Source of the DNA: Dictyocoela muelleri | Taxonomy: Eukaryota > Microsporidia | Assembly: GCA_016256075.1 (NCBI GenBank) | Contig: SDVU01000139.1 | Span: 1-19,620, forward strand | DNA: 19,620 nt | Direction: 5' to 3' | Shown: positions 9,819 to 17,119 of the stretch, one piece after another | Numbering within the stretch: the stretch's first letter is position 1 | How the letters are laid out: the number at the start of each line of letters is the position of its first letter | The notes under the pieces: generated by a model | What the model was told of the DNA's origin: nothing | What the model saw: only the letters and a program-made list of their open reading frames with translations | The model's database searches: none | Position numbers and translations under genes: made by a program

Positions 9819-10578
9819 TTAATTAAAAAATTGGTTTCAACAGACTAAGAATATTAAAAATTAAAAGACGTTTTTATTTCAGTTTTTTATAAAAAAATTT
9901 AATCTAAAGCTTAAAATCCGGGTGCTAAAATAATGAAATGCTTTAATTTTGAACTATTTTATAGTCATTCGTTCGCTTTTAGTTTAGAATACTGTATAGG
10001 CAAGTTTAAAAATGAAAAAACGATCTTTTATCTTTAAAACCTTAATTTCAGGATGAGTTTACAATATAATTTTCAATTTCGAAATCAGAAAATAAATTTT
10101 TGAAATATAATTTTTATAGAATCTTAAGTGTAAACATTTTAATTTTTCAAATTAAAATTTTTGTTTTTAATGTAGGCCAGTTTTAATCATATTTTCATGA
10201 AATATTTTCGTTGCAAATTTTGAAATTTTGAAATCAATTTTTTAAAAAAAACAATTTCCATCCCATCGTTTTTAAAAAAATATTAAAAATTGTGAAACCT
10301 TTAAAATATAAATTAAACAAATAGTAACTTTTAAAATTTATATTTTAATAAATTTTATAATAAAATAAATTATTAGCAATTATATTTTGCTTTTCATAAA
10401 AATTAATCCTCAAATAATTAAAATTTCTTTTATGAGAAATTCATTTTATAATAATTTATCTTTTAAATATAAAAATTGGTTTTATAAAATTAGAGTATAA
10501 TAATAACTTTTATAAAAATGTTTTTTTAATATTTAAACTACTTTTTATGAATATTTATTAAAAAAAAATTTATATGTT
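9819..10578. other. AT-rich spacer, nothing recognised
   Basis: The stretch is over 80% A+T with many poly-A and poly-T runs. I find no coding frame, tRNA-like box or tandem repeat. The piggyBac 3' end probably lies in the first 100 bp but cannot be fixed. Confidence 0.6.
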
Positions 10579-10579
10579 G

Positions 10580-10582
10580 CCC
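10580..10582 (+). promoter_or_regulatory. CCC motif just upstream of the start codon
   Basis: CCC sits three bases before the ATG at 10585 in an otherwise C-poor region. Published microsporidian gene surveys describe CCC-like (and GGG-like) signals next to start codons and transcription starts. This supports 10585 as the real start. Confidence 0.45.
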
Positions 10583-10584
10583 TT

Positions 10585-10770
10585 ATGGATTTAAATTTCA
10601 GTGATGATGAACTTTTTAGTTTTAAAATTGATAATTCAGAAATAATTGAAAATTTAAGAAAAATCAATGAATATTTAGATCTAGATATGGAAGAAGATCA
10701 ACGGTTGTTATTGGAGATTGAAAAAATTGAAGAAAAAATTGATCAACAACTTCAAAAAATAAATTTTTAG
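10585..10770 (+). CDS. Small acidic coiled-coil protein, unknown function (61 aa)
   Basis: An intact frame from ATG 10585 to TAG 10768-10770 encodes 61 residues. I do not recognise the family. Residues 1-18 are acidic (MDLNFSDDELFSF). Residues 20-61 are Glu/Lys/Ile/Leu-rich with heptad-like spacing (IENLRKINEYLDLD, then RLLLEIEKIEEKIDQQL), so most of the protein should be one or two amphipathic helices. There is no signal peptide, membrane segment or metal motif. Reasons to believe it: it starts with a true ATG, has a CCC motif three bases upstream, stays open where the flanks are over 80% A+T and dense in stops, and has a coherent composition. Short coiled-coil subunits of larger assemblies look like this, but I have no evidence for a particular complex. 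Confidence 0.6.
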   Translation: MDLNFSDDELFSFKIDNSEIIENLRKINEYLDLDMEEDQRLLLEIEKIEEKIDQQLQKINF

Positions 10771-11469
10771 ATATTCATAGAAAATATTATTAATGAGTTA
10801 AAAAACATTTTAATTAAAAACATTTTAAAAGAATAAAATTTATCAAAAGTTTATTTAAAATAAATTTTTATTAAATATTTTCGATTCTCCAACGGGTAGT
10901 CATCACTTATTTTTGAGGAAATCGCCACCATTAAGAGGCAATTACATAGTTTTTATTTATAAAATAAGTGTTAAATTCTGAATTATCATCATTTATAAAG
11001 TCAATATTTTTTTTGCGTCTATATATAGAAGTTTTCAAAAATTTCCACTTTGCAGATTTTTTTTGAAACCTCATATTTAAAAGATATAAAATTTTTATCA
11101 TTCTAAATGAAAATACCTCGAAGTTTAATGCTTATTTCAAATATGAATCAGGTAATTTCTTCATACGGGGACGATTTACACAAAAATAAGAGAGTGACTA
11201 ACTCGGGTGATTAATTTAGGTGACTAATTTGGGCGACTAATTTGGGTGGCTATTCGATTTATTAGATACAAAATGATTTTATTAATAATAAAAAAGCATG
11301 GCTTAATTCAGCCTAACCCTATAGTAAATAAAAAAATAATTACCATGTCCGAACCTTATAAAAATAAACGCGAATTCTATAAGTTGGCATTCATTTTATT
11401 AATAATTTAAGAAATTTACAAATTCTAAATCTTATTATTCTAGAAGAATATAAATATGTTCAAGTGATC
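10771..11469. other. Intergenic region with one short tandem repeat
   Basis: No convincing gene. A 14-nt tandem repeat lies at 11194-11255. A tiny ATG frame at 11352 (MSEPYKNKREFYKLAFILLII, stop) follows CCTAACCC 25-30 bp upstream but is too short to call. The region ends where the first SINE-like copy begins. Confidence 0.55.
11194..11255. repeat. 14-nt tandem repeat, about 4.5 units
   Basis: Successive units resemble GGGTGACTAATTTG with single-base drift (GTGACTAACTCGG, GTGATTAATTTAG, GTGACTAATTTGG, GCGACTAATTTGG, GTGGCTATTCG). Confidence 0.75.
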
Positions 11470-11935
11470 CAGGAGGGGTTAGATAGCTCAGTGGTTAACA
11501 CTCTTGAATGTAAAATTTAAGTATCGTGGTTCGAATCCTGCTGACGTCACTCTTTAATAAATAATGAGGGAATGACATTAAGCGGTCATAATTAAGCGGT
11601 CATAACTATATAATTATAGTGTAATATACAGTTGTTCCAGTGTGGTATAGCTGATTAGGACTTGGTCTAATATGACAACGAAACAGAAGGGACTCTCTTA
11701 GGTGTGGGGATGAGTGCGGCGAAACATCTCGGCAAAAAGTAGTGATAAATAAAATATCATGAAAAGCCTCTAATTACCTGTATCCTGCTGAGTCATTGAT
11801 AAAACGAAAATCGCATATACAGCTGGGCTTATGGGTAGCTTAGGAAGTGACGTATTATTGGAACACCAGGAACCAGTGGTCACAGACCACGGTAGGAGAC
11901 AGCACTCCGGGTTGGCAGCTATGGATGTTGTCAAT
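11470..11935 (+). repeat. tRNA-derived SINE-like repeat, copy 1 (best preserved)
   Basis: The head carries a polymerase III A box (TAGCTCAGTGG, 11484-11494) and a perfect B box (GGTTCGAATCC, 11528-11538) in tRNA-like spacing. The arms do not fold as a tRNA (TψC and acceptor stems do not pair), so this is a tRNA-derived head and not a tRNA gene. A body of about 370 bp shared with copies 2 and 3 follows, with blocks such as GTAATATACAG, GTGTGGTATAGCTGATTAG, GATGAGTGCGGCGAAACATC, AGTAGTGA and GAGTCATTGATAAAACGAAA, ending near TATGGATGTTGTCA. A 14-bp unit containing AAGCGGTCATAA is duplicated at 11580-11605 in this copy only. No clean target duplication or tail was found. The GC content is well above the surroundings. 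Confidence 0.78.
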
Positions 11936-12254
11936 AAAAAGAATTCAATAAATATTTTTACAGAATTTATTAAATACGGTCATTCACAATATGTGGACGA
12001 TGATAGTCACTATACCCAAACTTTATTTAATAAATGTATTAAAGTATAAAAATATTATTTAAATAAAATATTTCAAGTTAATTTTATAATGTAGTTAAAT
12101 TTGAATTCCTATTTATTTAATATTAAGCAATGCATTCATAACACTTTAATAATTTATAAAACTCAATTTTTTAATTAATATTCAACAACTAATTGAAAAT
12201 TGACATTTGAATTTAAAAAGTTAGACAATATAAAAAAAATATTAATTTAAAGTC
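11936..12254. other. Spacer before the spliced small gene
   Basis: A plus-strand frame runs out of the SINE-like copy to a TAA at 12047-12049. Its last 38 residues (from NKKNSINIFTEF to TLFNKCIKV) look coding-like but have no start outside the repeat. I treat it as a remnant at most. A TATA-like run (AATATAAAAAAAATAT, about 12227-12243) lies 15-30 bp upstream of the next gene. Confidence 0.4.
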
Positions 12255-12466
12255 ATGTATTTTTTACACACATTTCTTGAATATTTTAAATGGCTATATA
12301 CTCGTTACAAGGTAGAATTTGGAATATCTCTTATGGATCAATGGGAAGAAATGTTAGTAAGTAAGTTATTTTCTAATTAGACATTATTATATTAGGAATA
12401 TTTTATTCATTTTTTGTTCAGGGATCAAAGCTGATATCAGCGATCTTGAAGTCGCTTGTTACATAA
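12255..12466 (+). CDS. Serine palmitoyltransferase small activating subunit-like protein (63 aa, one 20-nt intron)
   Basis: Exon 1 is 12255-12360 and exon 2 is 12381-12466 (TAA at 12464-12466). The product has 63 residues. Residues 8-17 (LEYFKWLYTR), a Met-Asp-x-Trp-Glu-Glu block (residues 27-32), Asn36 and a hydrophobic span of about residues 37-48 follow the SPT_ssu-like family. Human SPTSSB, from memory, has EYFSWLYYQY, then LEPWERSMFN, then a membrane span. These single-pass ER proteins bind and stimulate the LCB1/LCB2 enzyme that condenses serine and palmitoyl-CoA, the first step of sphingolipid synthesis. Without splicing the frame stops at 12378-12380, before the membrane span. Splicing creates Asn36 from a split codon (A|AC), exactly the residue conserved in the family. 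This supports both the intron and the identity. The gene lies between two SINE-like copies and has no visible operon partner. Confidence 0.8.
12361..12380 (+). other. 20-nt spliceosomal intron in the SPT small-subunit-like gene
   Basis: The intron starts GTAAGTT and ends CTAATTAG. The donor is the strong GTAAGT form, and the CTAAT branch-type motif directly abuts TAG, the arrangement described for microsporidian introns. A donor four bases upstream (12357) would bring a stop codon five codons later, and a later acceptor (12421) would replace the membrane span with unrelated residues. The 20-nt choice is therefore the only one of the three that keeps the family match. It is near the lower size limit known for spliceosomal introns. 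Confidence 0.78.
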
Positions 12467-12675
12467 TTTTAGTTAATTAAAGTATGTTTCTTGTATTTTA
12501 GAGTAATTTATAGCTTAATATTTTTTAAAAATTTTATGTATGTTTTACAGATTAAATTTACCCTGATTTTTAAATTTAATATCTTTTTTATTTAAGATTT
12601 AATATCTTCCTTATATAAAGTTTTATATCTTCATTATTAAAGTTTAATATGTTATTTATTGAGCCTTTTTAAGTT
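12467..12675. other. 3' flank of the spliced gene, with a short tandem repeat
   Basis: Positions 12573-12655 hold about four drifting units of roughly 20-22 nt with the core TTTAATATCTTCCTTATTTAAAG. No gene or clear polyadenylation signal beyond ATTAAA-like letters (12475-12482) is seen. Confidence 0.5.
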
Positions 12676-13065
12676 CAGAAGAGGTTACTAGATATTTCGA
12701 TTGTTAACACTCTTGAATGTAACATTTAAGTATCTGTTCTAATCCCGTTGGCGTAACTTTAATAAATAATTGTGAATTATATTAAGTGGTTAGAAACATA
12801 ATAGTAATATACAGTTTTCACAGTGTGTTATAGATGATTAGAGCTTAGTGTATGTGGAATCAAACCTGAAAAGACACTCCTAGTGTCTGGATTGGTGCGG
12901 CGATACATCAGGGTAAAAAAGTAGTGACACGAAAAAAATTCAATAAAGACCTATAATTACTTGTATCTCTCTGAGTCATTAAAAAACGAATATCGCAGAA
13001 AAGTTGGTCTCTATGTAGATTATTAGTTAAAAACCAGAAACCAGATGCCAAAAGAATATGGCTGT
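12676..13065 (+). repeat. tRNA-derived SINE-like repeat, copy 2 (diverged)
   Basis: It aligns along its length with copy 1: GTTAACACTCTTGAATGTAA, CATTTAAGTATC, GTTCTAATCCCG (worn B box, about 12736-12747), GTAATATACAG, GTGTGTTATAGATGATTAG, GGTGCGGCGATACATC, AAGTAGTGACA, CTGAGTCATTAAAAAACGAA and CCAGAAACCAG. The A box is lost. A further small fragment of the same repeat (GTAATATACAGG...GTGATATAG, about 13075-13145) follows directly. Substitutions are scattered, so it has been neutral for long. Confidence 0.75.
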
Positions 13066-13955
13066 TATAATTAAATGGACGGAATTATCGATATTTTCAA
13101 TAATGTAATATACAGGGTTTTTTTAATGTGATATAGAATTTTTCTATAAATTTTACAAAAAAATAATAAAAATTATAAATTTCGTAAAAATCACCCTATA
13201 CATTGTTTTTGACCAGAGGTGAGCAACCTACGGATTTTAGGCCACATTCTGTCTTATATAAATTCTATGCAGATTCTTTATTTTTATCAAAAAATAATTT
13301 ACAGATATTTATGGTACGAAATTGAAAATTTTTGTTATATTCACAAGAAATCACGTCCTGATAAAAACTTAATTTTTTTATAAATATTAGCCCGTATATT
13401 CAAAATAAAAGCCTAAAGTTTAGTTTTTAGTAAATGTAAAAAAAATAATATGTGATTTTAGAAACCACAATTAACAATTTTATCGATATAATTAACGTGG
13501 AGAATTTTAATGAGAATTAATAGAAAATATAAAAAAATTTATGATAAATAAATTGAATCATATAAAGTTTGGGAATTTTTCTTGTATTTTGAAAAATGAT
13601 GAATCAATAAACTTTATTTTTATTTATATAATTTTACCTTTACTTAAAATCTTCACCCCTTTTTATTTTGAATGTTTTTTTTTTGAATTTATTTAAAAAG
13701 GTAACTCTTTTCAGGACCAGAAATCGTATATGAGATCTAATCTGATGTTTTTGAGAAACAATTTTATTACAATAAATATTCTTAAATTTCCCATTATAAA
13801 CAATTGGCTTTTCATTTATTTTTTAATTCCACTACTTTTTTGCCGATACGTGTCAAAACAATGATATCAATTTATAAGAGAATCCCATTTGTCCATTTTA
13901 ATATTATAACATGCCTTAATCAGCTCACAATACTAGAATAACCGTGTGTTACAAT
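13066..13955. other. Spacer with one hAT-like end, otherwise nothing recognised
   Basis: The stretch is AT-rich and free of coding frames. The only structured sequence is the hAT-like terminus at 13214 and the SINE-like fragment at 13075-13145. Confidence 0.55.
13214..13253 (+). mobile_element. hAT-like transposon end (single terminus)
   Basis: CAGAGGTGAGCAACCTACGG followed by ATTTTAGGCCACATTCTG strongly recalls ends of animal hAT elements of the Charlie/Zaphod kind. In those, CAGRGGTNGGCAAACTACGG leads into GGCCACATCC. No inverted partner (GTTGCTCACCTCTG-like) and no 8-bp duplication was found, and no BED finger or hAT transposase is visible downstream. At best it is a solo or degraded end. 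Confidence 0.45.
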
Positions 13956-14391
13956 TTAAATATCATTTACGCCAGTAGTTAACACTCTTAAATGTTAAAT
14001 TAAAGTATCGAGTTTCTAACCCTCTGACTTTACTCGTTTATAAATAATTAGATGACATTAAGCGGTTAATAAGTATAGAAATTAATTATTATATACAGTT
14101 TTTAGTGCGGTATAGCTGATTATACTTTATATAATATAAAAATGAAGTAATAAAGACTCTCATAGGTGTTGGGATGAATGCTTCGGCGCAAAATCAGCGA
14201 GAAGTTGTGTAAAAAATTATGAAAAGCTGCTAATTTTATGTTTTCTGATGAGTCATGTATAAAATGAAAATTGCGTATTTAGTTGGATCTTCGGGTAGCT
14301 TAGTAGTGACGTATTATAAAAAGTCTAAAAGTCTAAAGACCAAGGGAGTGAGACAACTCTCTAGATGACAACTATTGATGTTTTCAGATGT
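13956..14391 (+). repeat. tRNA-derived SINE-like repeat, copy 3 (diverged)
   Basis: It matches copy 1 from the head (GTAGTTAACACTCTTAAATG, AAAGTATCGAG) through ATGACATTAAGCGGTT, ATATACAG, GTGCGGTATAGCTGATTA, GACTCTCATAGGTGTTGGGA, TGATGAGTCATG, GGGTAGCTTAGTAGTGACG (shared with copy 1 as GGGTAGCTTAGGAAGTGACG), GAGACAACTC and GATGTTTTCA. The A and B boxes are worn. It is on the same strand as the other two copies. Confidence 0.74.
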
Positions 14392-14718
14392 AACATATAT
14401 AGTGTAAAAATGATAGATATTTTTAGATATGTAAAAATTATTATGTAAGTGAGAATATGTGAATATTTCTAAAATTTTTGCGAAGCAACAAATTTTCGGA
14501 ATTTTTATACATATTTCCTTTACAATTTTTTTACTACATAACTGTAATTATCTGTTATTTTTACACCTATTAAAAAAATTGTGTGTTTTTTGGATCAAGT
14601 CGTTTTTTTTTCGCCGGGGGGAACGACTTGATCATATAATTGATTTTTAAATTCAATACCCACATGAGTAATTAAGAAGCAATCGGGCAAACAACTATCA
14701 AAACATAATCGTGAATTT

Positions 14719-15549
14719 GTTTAATTTTTAATGAGGTAGAGTTTGCTCGAAAATTACAGGATATGTACAAATTGTGTGTGTCAAGTATACTATTTTATTA
14801 TAAAGGAAATGTATATGGATGTGCATTTGAGATGCTAGAATAAATTATACTCAGCCTATAACAAATATTTTAGTGTGAGGCACGGTTTTTTCACTAAATG
14901 AAGTAAAGTTGTATTAAATTATTTCTGAATAGATATTGTCGTATAGTACAAAAACCCCTATACACTATTATAAAAACTTTTCAGGAAGAAAAATGCATAA
15001 TTTTTAGAAATAGTAAAATGACTTGGTATAAAATACCCCCTGTTGATTTTTCTAAAAATAAAATGAGGTTACTAGAGATAATTATACAAATCTATAAAAA
15101 AAATTATTATTTACAAATGCAAAAGTCATTGAGGTAGACCTCCCAGTATCGACCGATGTATTATGTATGAAAAGTGTCTAGATACGTAGATTACAAGGTT
15201 ATTCGCAACGACGATACCTAACAAGTAACAATCAACTTTGGTCCCTATAGTTACAACCAAGGAGAACCCCATGTCAAAAATTCGGATCGACTACCCCGTT
15301 CATATGTTTGTTTAGGCCCCGAAAAATATATACATGGCTCCAAAGCCATAACTACAAATTTTTAAATTCATTGAATGGTTTAAATATACAAGCCGTTGAA
15401 TCTTTTAATAATGAATTGAATTTAGCAATGAAAAAGTGTAGGGTATATTGAATCAATAGAGACATTTTTAAAGACTTCCTATTTATATTTCAATAACAGA
15501 AACGATTTTCCAACATGTGTATACCTACTTTTTAAAATGAATTTCTAGA
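14719..15549 (+). pseudogene. Merlin/ISXO2-like transposase pseudogene
   Basis: An N-terminal zinc-ribbon-like remnant (YKLCVSSILFYYKGNVYGC, about 14765-14825) is comparable to the better-kept ribbon at 1-199. It is followed by a basic and hydrophobic stretch typical of the family (FFT.SKVVLNYF, about 14885). The catalytic middle is heavily worn. Near 15390-15470 the clear block LNIQAVESFNNELNLAMKKC corresponds to the gvHTNxIEsfwxxLK motif that holds the final acidic residue (Glu). It continues as INRDIFKDFLFIF and, one frame over, NRNDFPTCVYLLFKMNF, stop near 15549, the usual C-terminal (Y/F)LxEFxxRxN-like segment. Multiple stops and frame changes are present. The family call rests on the C-terminal block plus the GG ends and the 8-bp duplication of the surrounding element. 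Confidence 0.68.
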
Positions 15550-15585
15550 TTAAATTATTTTTCAATAATTTATATACTAATATCT

Positions 15586-15625
15586 GTTGGCAATAAAAAT
15601 GACCAGGCAATAAAAATAACCGGGT
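15586..15625. repeat. 17-nt terminal subrepeat array of foldback 2 (left: about 2 units; right 17408-17470: about 4 units)
   Basis: The unit is CAATAAAAATGACCGGG. The left end has about two to two and a half units and the right end about four, so the two termini are no longer the same length. Confidence 0.78.
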
Positions 15626-15907
15626 ATAAAAAACCTATATAAAAGGGTTTAGATTATTGTTTCATCCTTCGTTTATTTTTTTTTTTCAAAAATATTTATA
15701 TGTCAATTTATTAAGACCCTTAGAACTAAAAATGACCGTAATGTTTTAAAGTAAAATTTAAAAAAAATCATTAATGAATTAGAAGGAAAAATTTGTGAAT
15801 GTAAATAAAAAAATAAAAGTGAACGGGTAAATTTTTCATTAAAAAATTTAATTATTTTTTTGATATTAATTTTAAAGTTTAAATAATTTCAATTTCAAGG
15901 TTTTTAA

Positions 15908-16140
15908 TAGTTATAGCCTCTTTCCCCAAAGTTATAGACCCCCTTTCCAGAGTTATAGACATATTTTTCCAGAGTTATAGACATAATTCCCCAGAGTTAT
16001 AGCTATATTTTCCCAGAGTTATAGACATATTTCCCTAGAGTTATAGACATATTTCCCCAGAGTTATAAACCCATTTTTTCAAAGTTATAAAAACAGTTTT
16101 CCAGAGTTTTAGACACAATTTAACGGAGTTTTAGACCCAT
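15908..16140. repeat. GTTATAGA minisatellite, left arm of foldback 2
   Basis: About ten units of 22-23 nt with the consensus CCAGAGTTATAGACATATTT. Drift increases toward the inner end (GTTTTAGAC units). The inverse array is at 16992-17119. Confidence 0.85.
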
Positions 16141-16278
16141 TTAAATATTTAACACAAATAGGTCCACACAAATAATACCTATGAAACCTGAAAACGTTGA
16201 AATGTCTGTACTATTTAGTTCAGCAACTAGATTTTATGTGAGAAAATAATAAATAAAACATACGTTAAGAAAAATTTC

Positions 16279-16438
16279 GGATCAGACCCATTATTTTCCC
16301 CCGAGGCGATCAGAACCATTTTTTTCCCTCTACAGGGGTTAATAATAATAACTTTTTAATTTAAATAAGAATAAAAATAATAAAAAATTTTAGATCAGTC
16401 CCATTTTTTCCCCTGGGGGGAAATAATGGGACTGATCC
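16279..16438. mobile_element. 160-bp Merlin-like MITE inside foldback 2
   Basis: The left end GGATCAGACCCATTATTTTC and the right end, read inward on the other strand as GGATCAGTCCCATTATTTCC, are near-perfect inverted repeats. AAAATTTC flanks the element exactly on both sides (16271-16278, 16439-16446). The right terminus forms a further hairpin (GATCAGTCCCATT...AATGGGACTGATC, 16393-16437), and the left holds a second direct copy of the motif (CGATCAGAACCATT). GG ends and an 8-bp duplication fit Merlin. The ends are close to, but not the same as, those of the Merlin element two levels out (GGATCAAGTCG). No coding capacity. Confidence 0.85.
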
Positions 16439-16991
16439 AAAATTTCAGAATAAACACTAATAATTTTCGATTTTAAATATTATTAAGTTACATAAAAATT
16501 TAATCTTATTTAAATCCGAAAAGATATTTGTGTTTATGTACTAAATCGCTTTAAGACAATCGTATTATTAAGATGAAAAAAAACTGTAACAAATAATAAT
16601 ATTTATAAAGTTCAATAAAAAGCATGTTTTTTTGTAAAAAAATGCTTAGGTATTTATACTTTTCTACCCACCAAACTAGGAAAAAATAAAAATTTAAAAA
16701 AATAATCTAGAGTTATCGAACTAAAAATGATCATTTATCTGTGATTTTAGGGTTTTTTGTCATCCTAAATTCTACTACGGATTAAAAGGGGTCAATACCA
16801 GAATTTATCTTGCAATTTTCCATAGTATATTTCAAATTATTTTAACCAAGAAAAAAATTGATAGTGAACGGGGTAGTACCGACATTTCATTTGATCTGAT
16901 ATTTTTATGTATTTTTTAGGAGAGCCTATTTTTGTATAAATATTTGAAAATGTATCAATAATTTCGTAAAAGATTTTATCAGTCCGGTAAA

Positions 16992-17119
16992 AGGAGTCTA
17001 TAACTCTGGGGAAATATGCTCAAACTCTGGGGAATTATGTCTATAACTCTGGGAAAAAAGTCATATAACTCTGGAAAAGGGGGTCTATAACTTTGGTAAA
17101 AGGAGACCTATAAGTATGA
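16992..17119. repeat. GTTATAGA minisatellite, right arm of foldback 2 (inverse)
   Basis: About six units of 20-23 nt with the core TCTATAACTCTGGGGAAATA. The left arm has more units than this array. Confidence 0.85.

Noticed and set aside
8281-9930. TTAA-flanked terminal repeats of the piggyBac element
   Set aside because: The candidate ends (TTACCCGTGG near 8281, the inverse of CCGGGTGCTAA near 9920) match too weakly and no TTAA pair abuts them.
11352-11417. A 21-aa frame whose P-x-x-x-K-R-E-F-x-K-L-A pattern recalls the middle of Sec61 gamma
   Set aside because: Too short, the membrane span is cut off by a stop, no plausible intron restores it, and the resemblance is about ten residues long.
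11470-11548. A tRNA gene
   Set aside because: A and B boxes are present, but the acceptor and TψC stems do not pair and no anticodon arm forms. The same head recurs in decayed copies 2 and 3, so it is a tRNA-derived repeat.
11690-11735. A second hammerhead-like string (GATGAG...CGAAAC) in the SINE-like repeat
   Set aside because: The required CTGATGA core is missing and only three bases separate the would-be stem III and core, leaving no room for stem I.
11831-12049. A 72-codon ATG frame starting inside SINE-like copy 1
   Set aside because: The first half is repeat body shared with copies 2 and 3, where the frame is not kept. The second half has no start of its own.
14459-14650. A 63-codon frame beginning at GTG
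   Set aside because: It has no ATG start and no domain, and it runs through the Merlin left-end hairpin.
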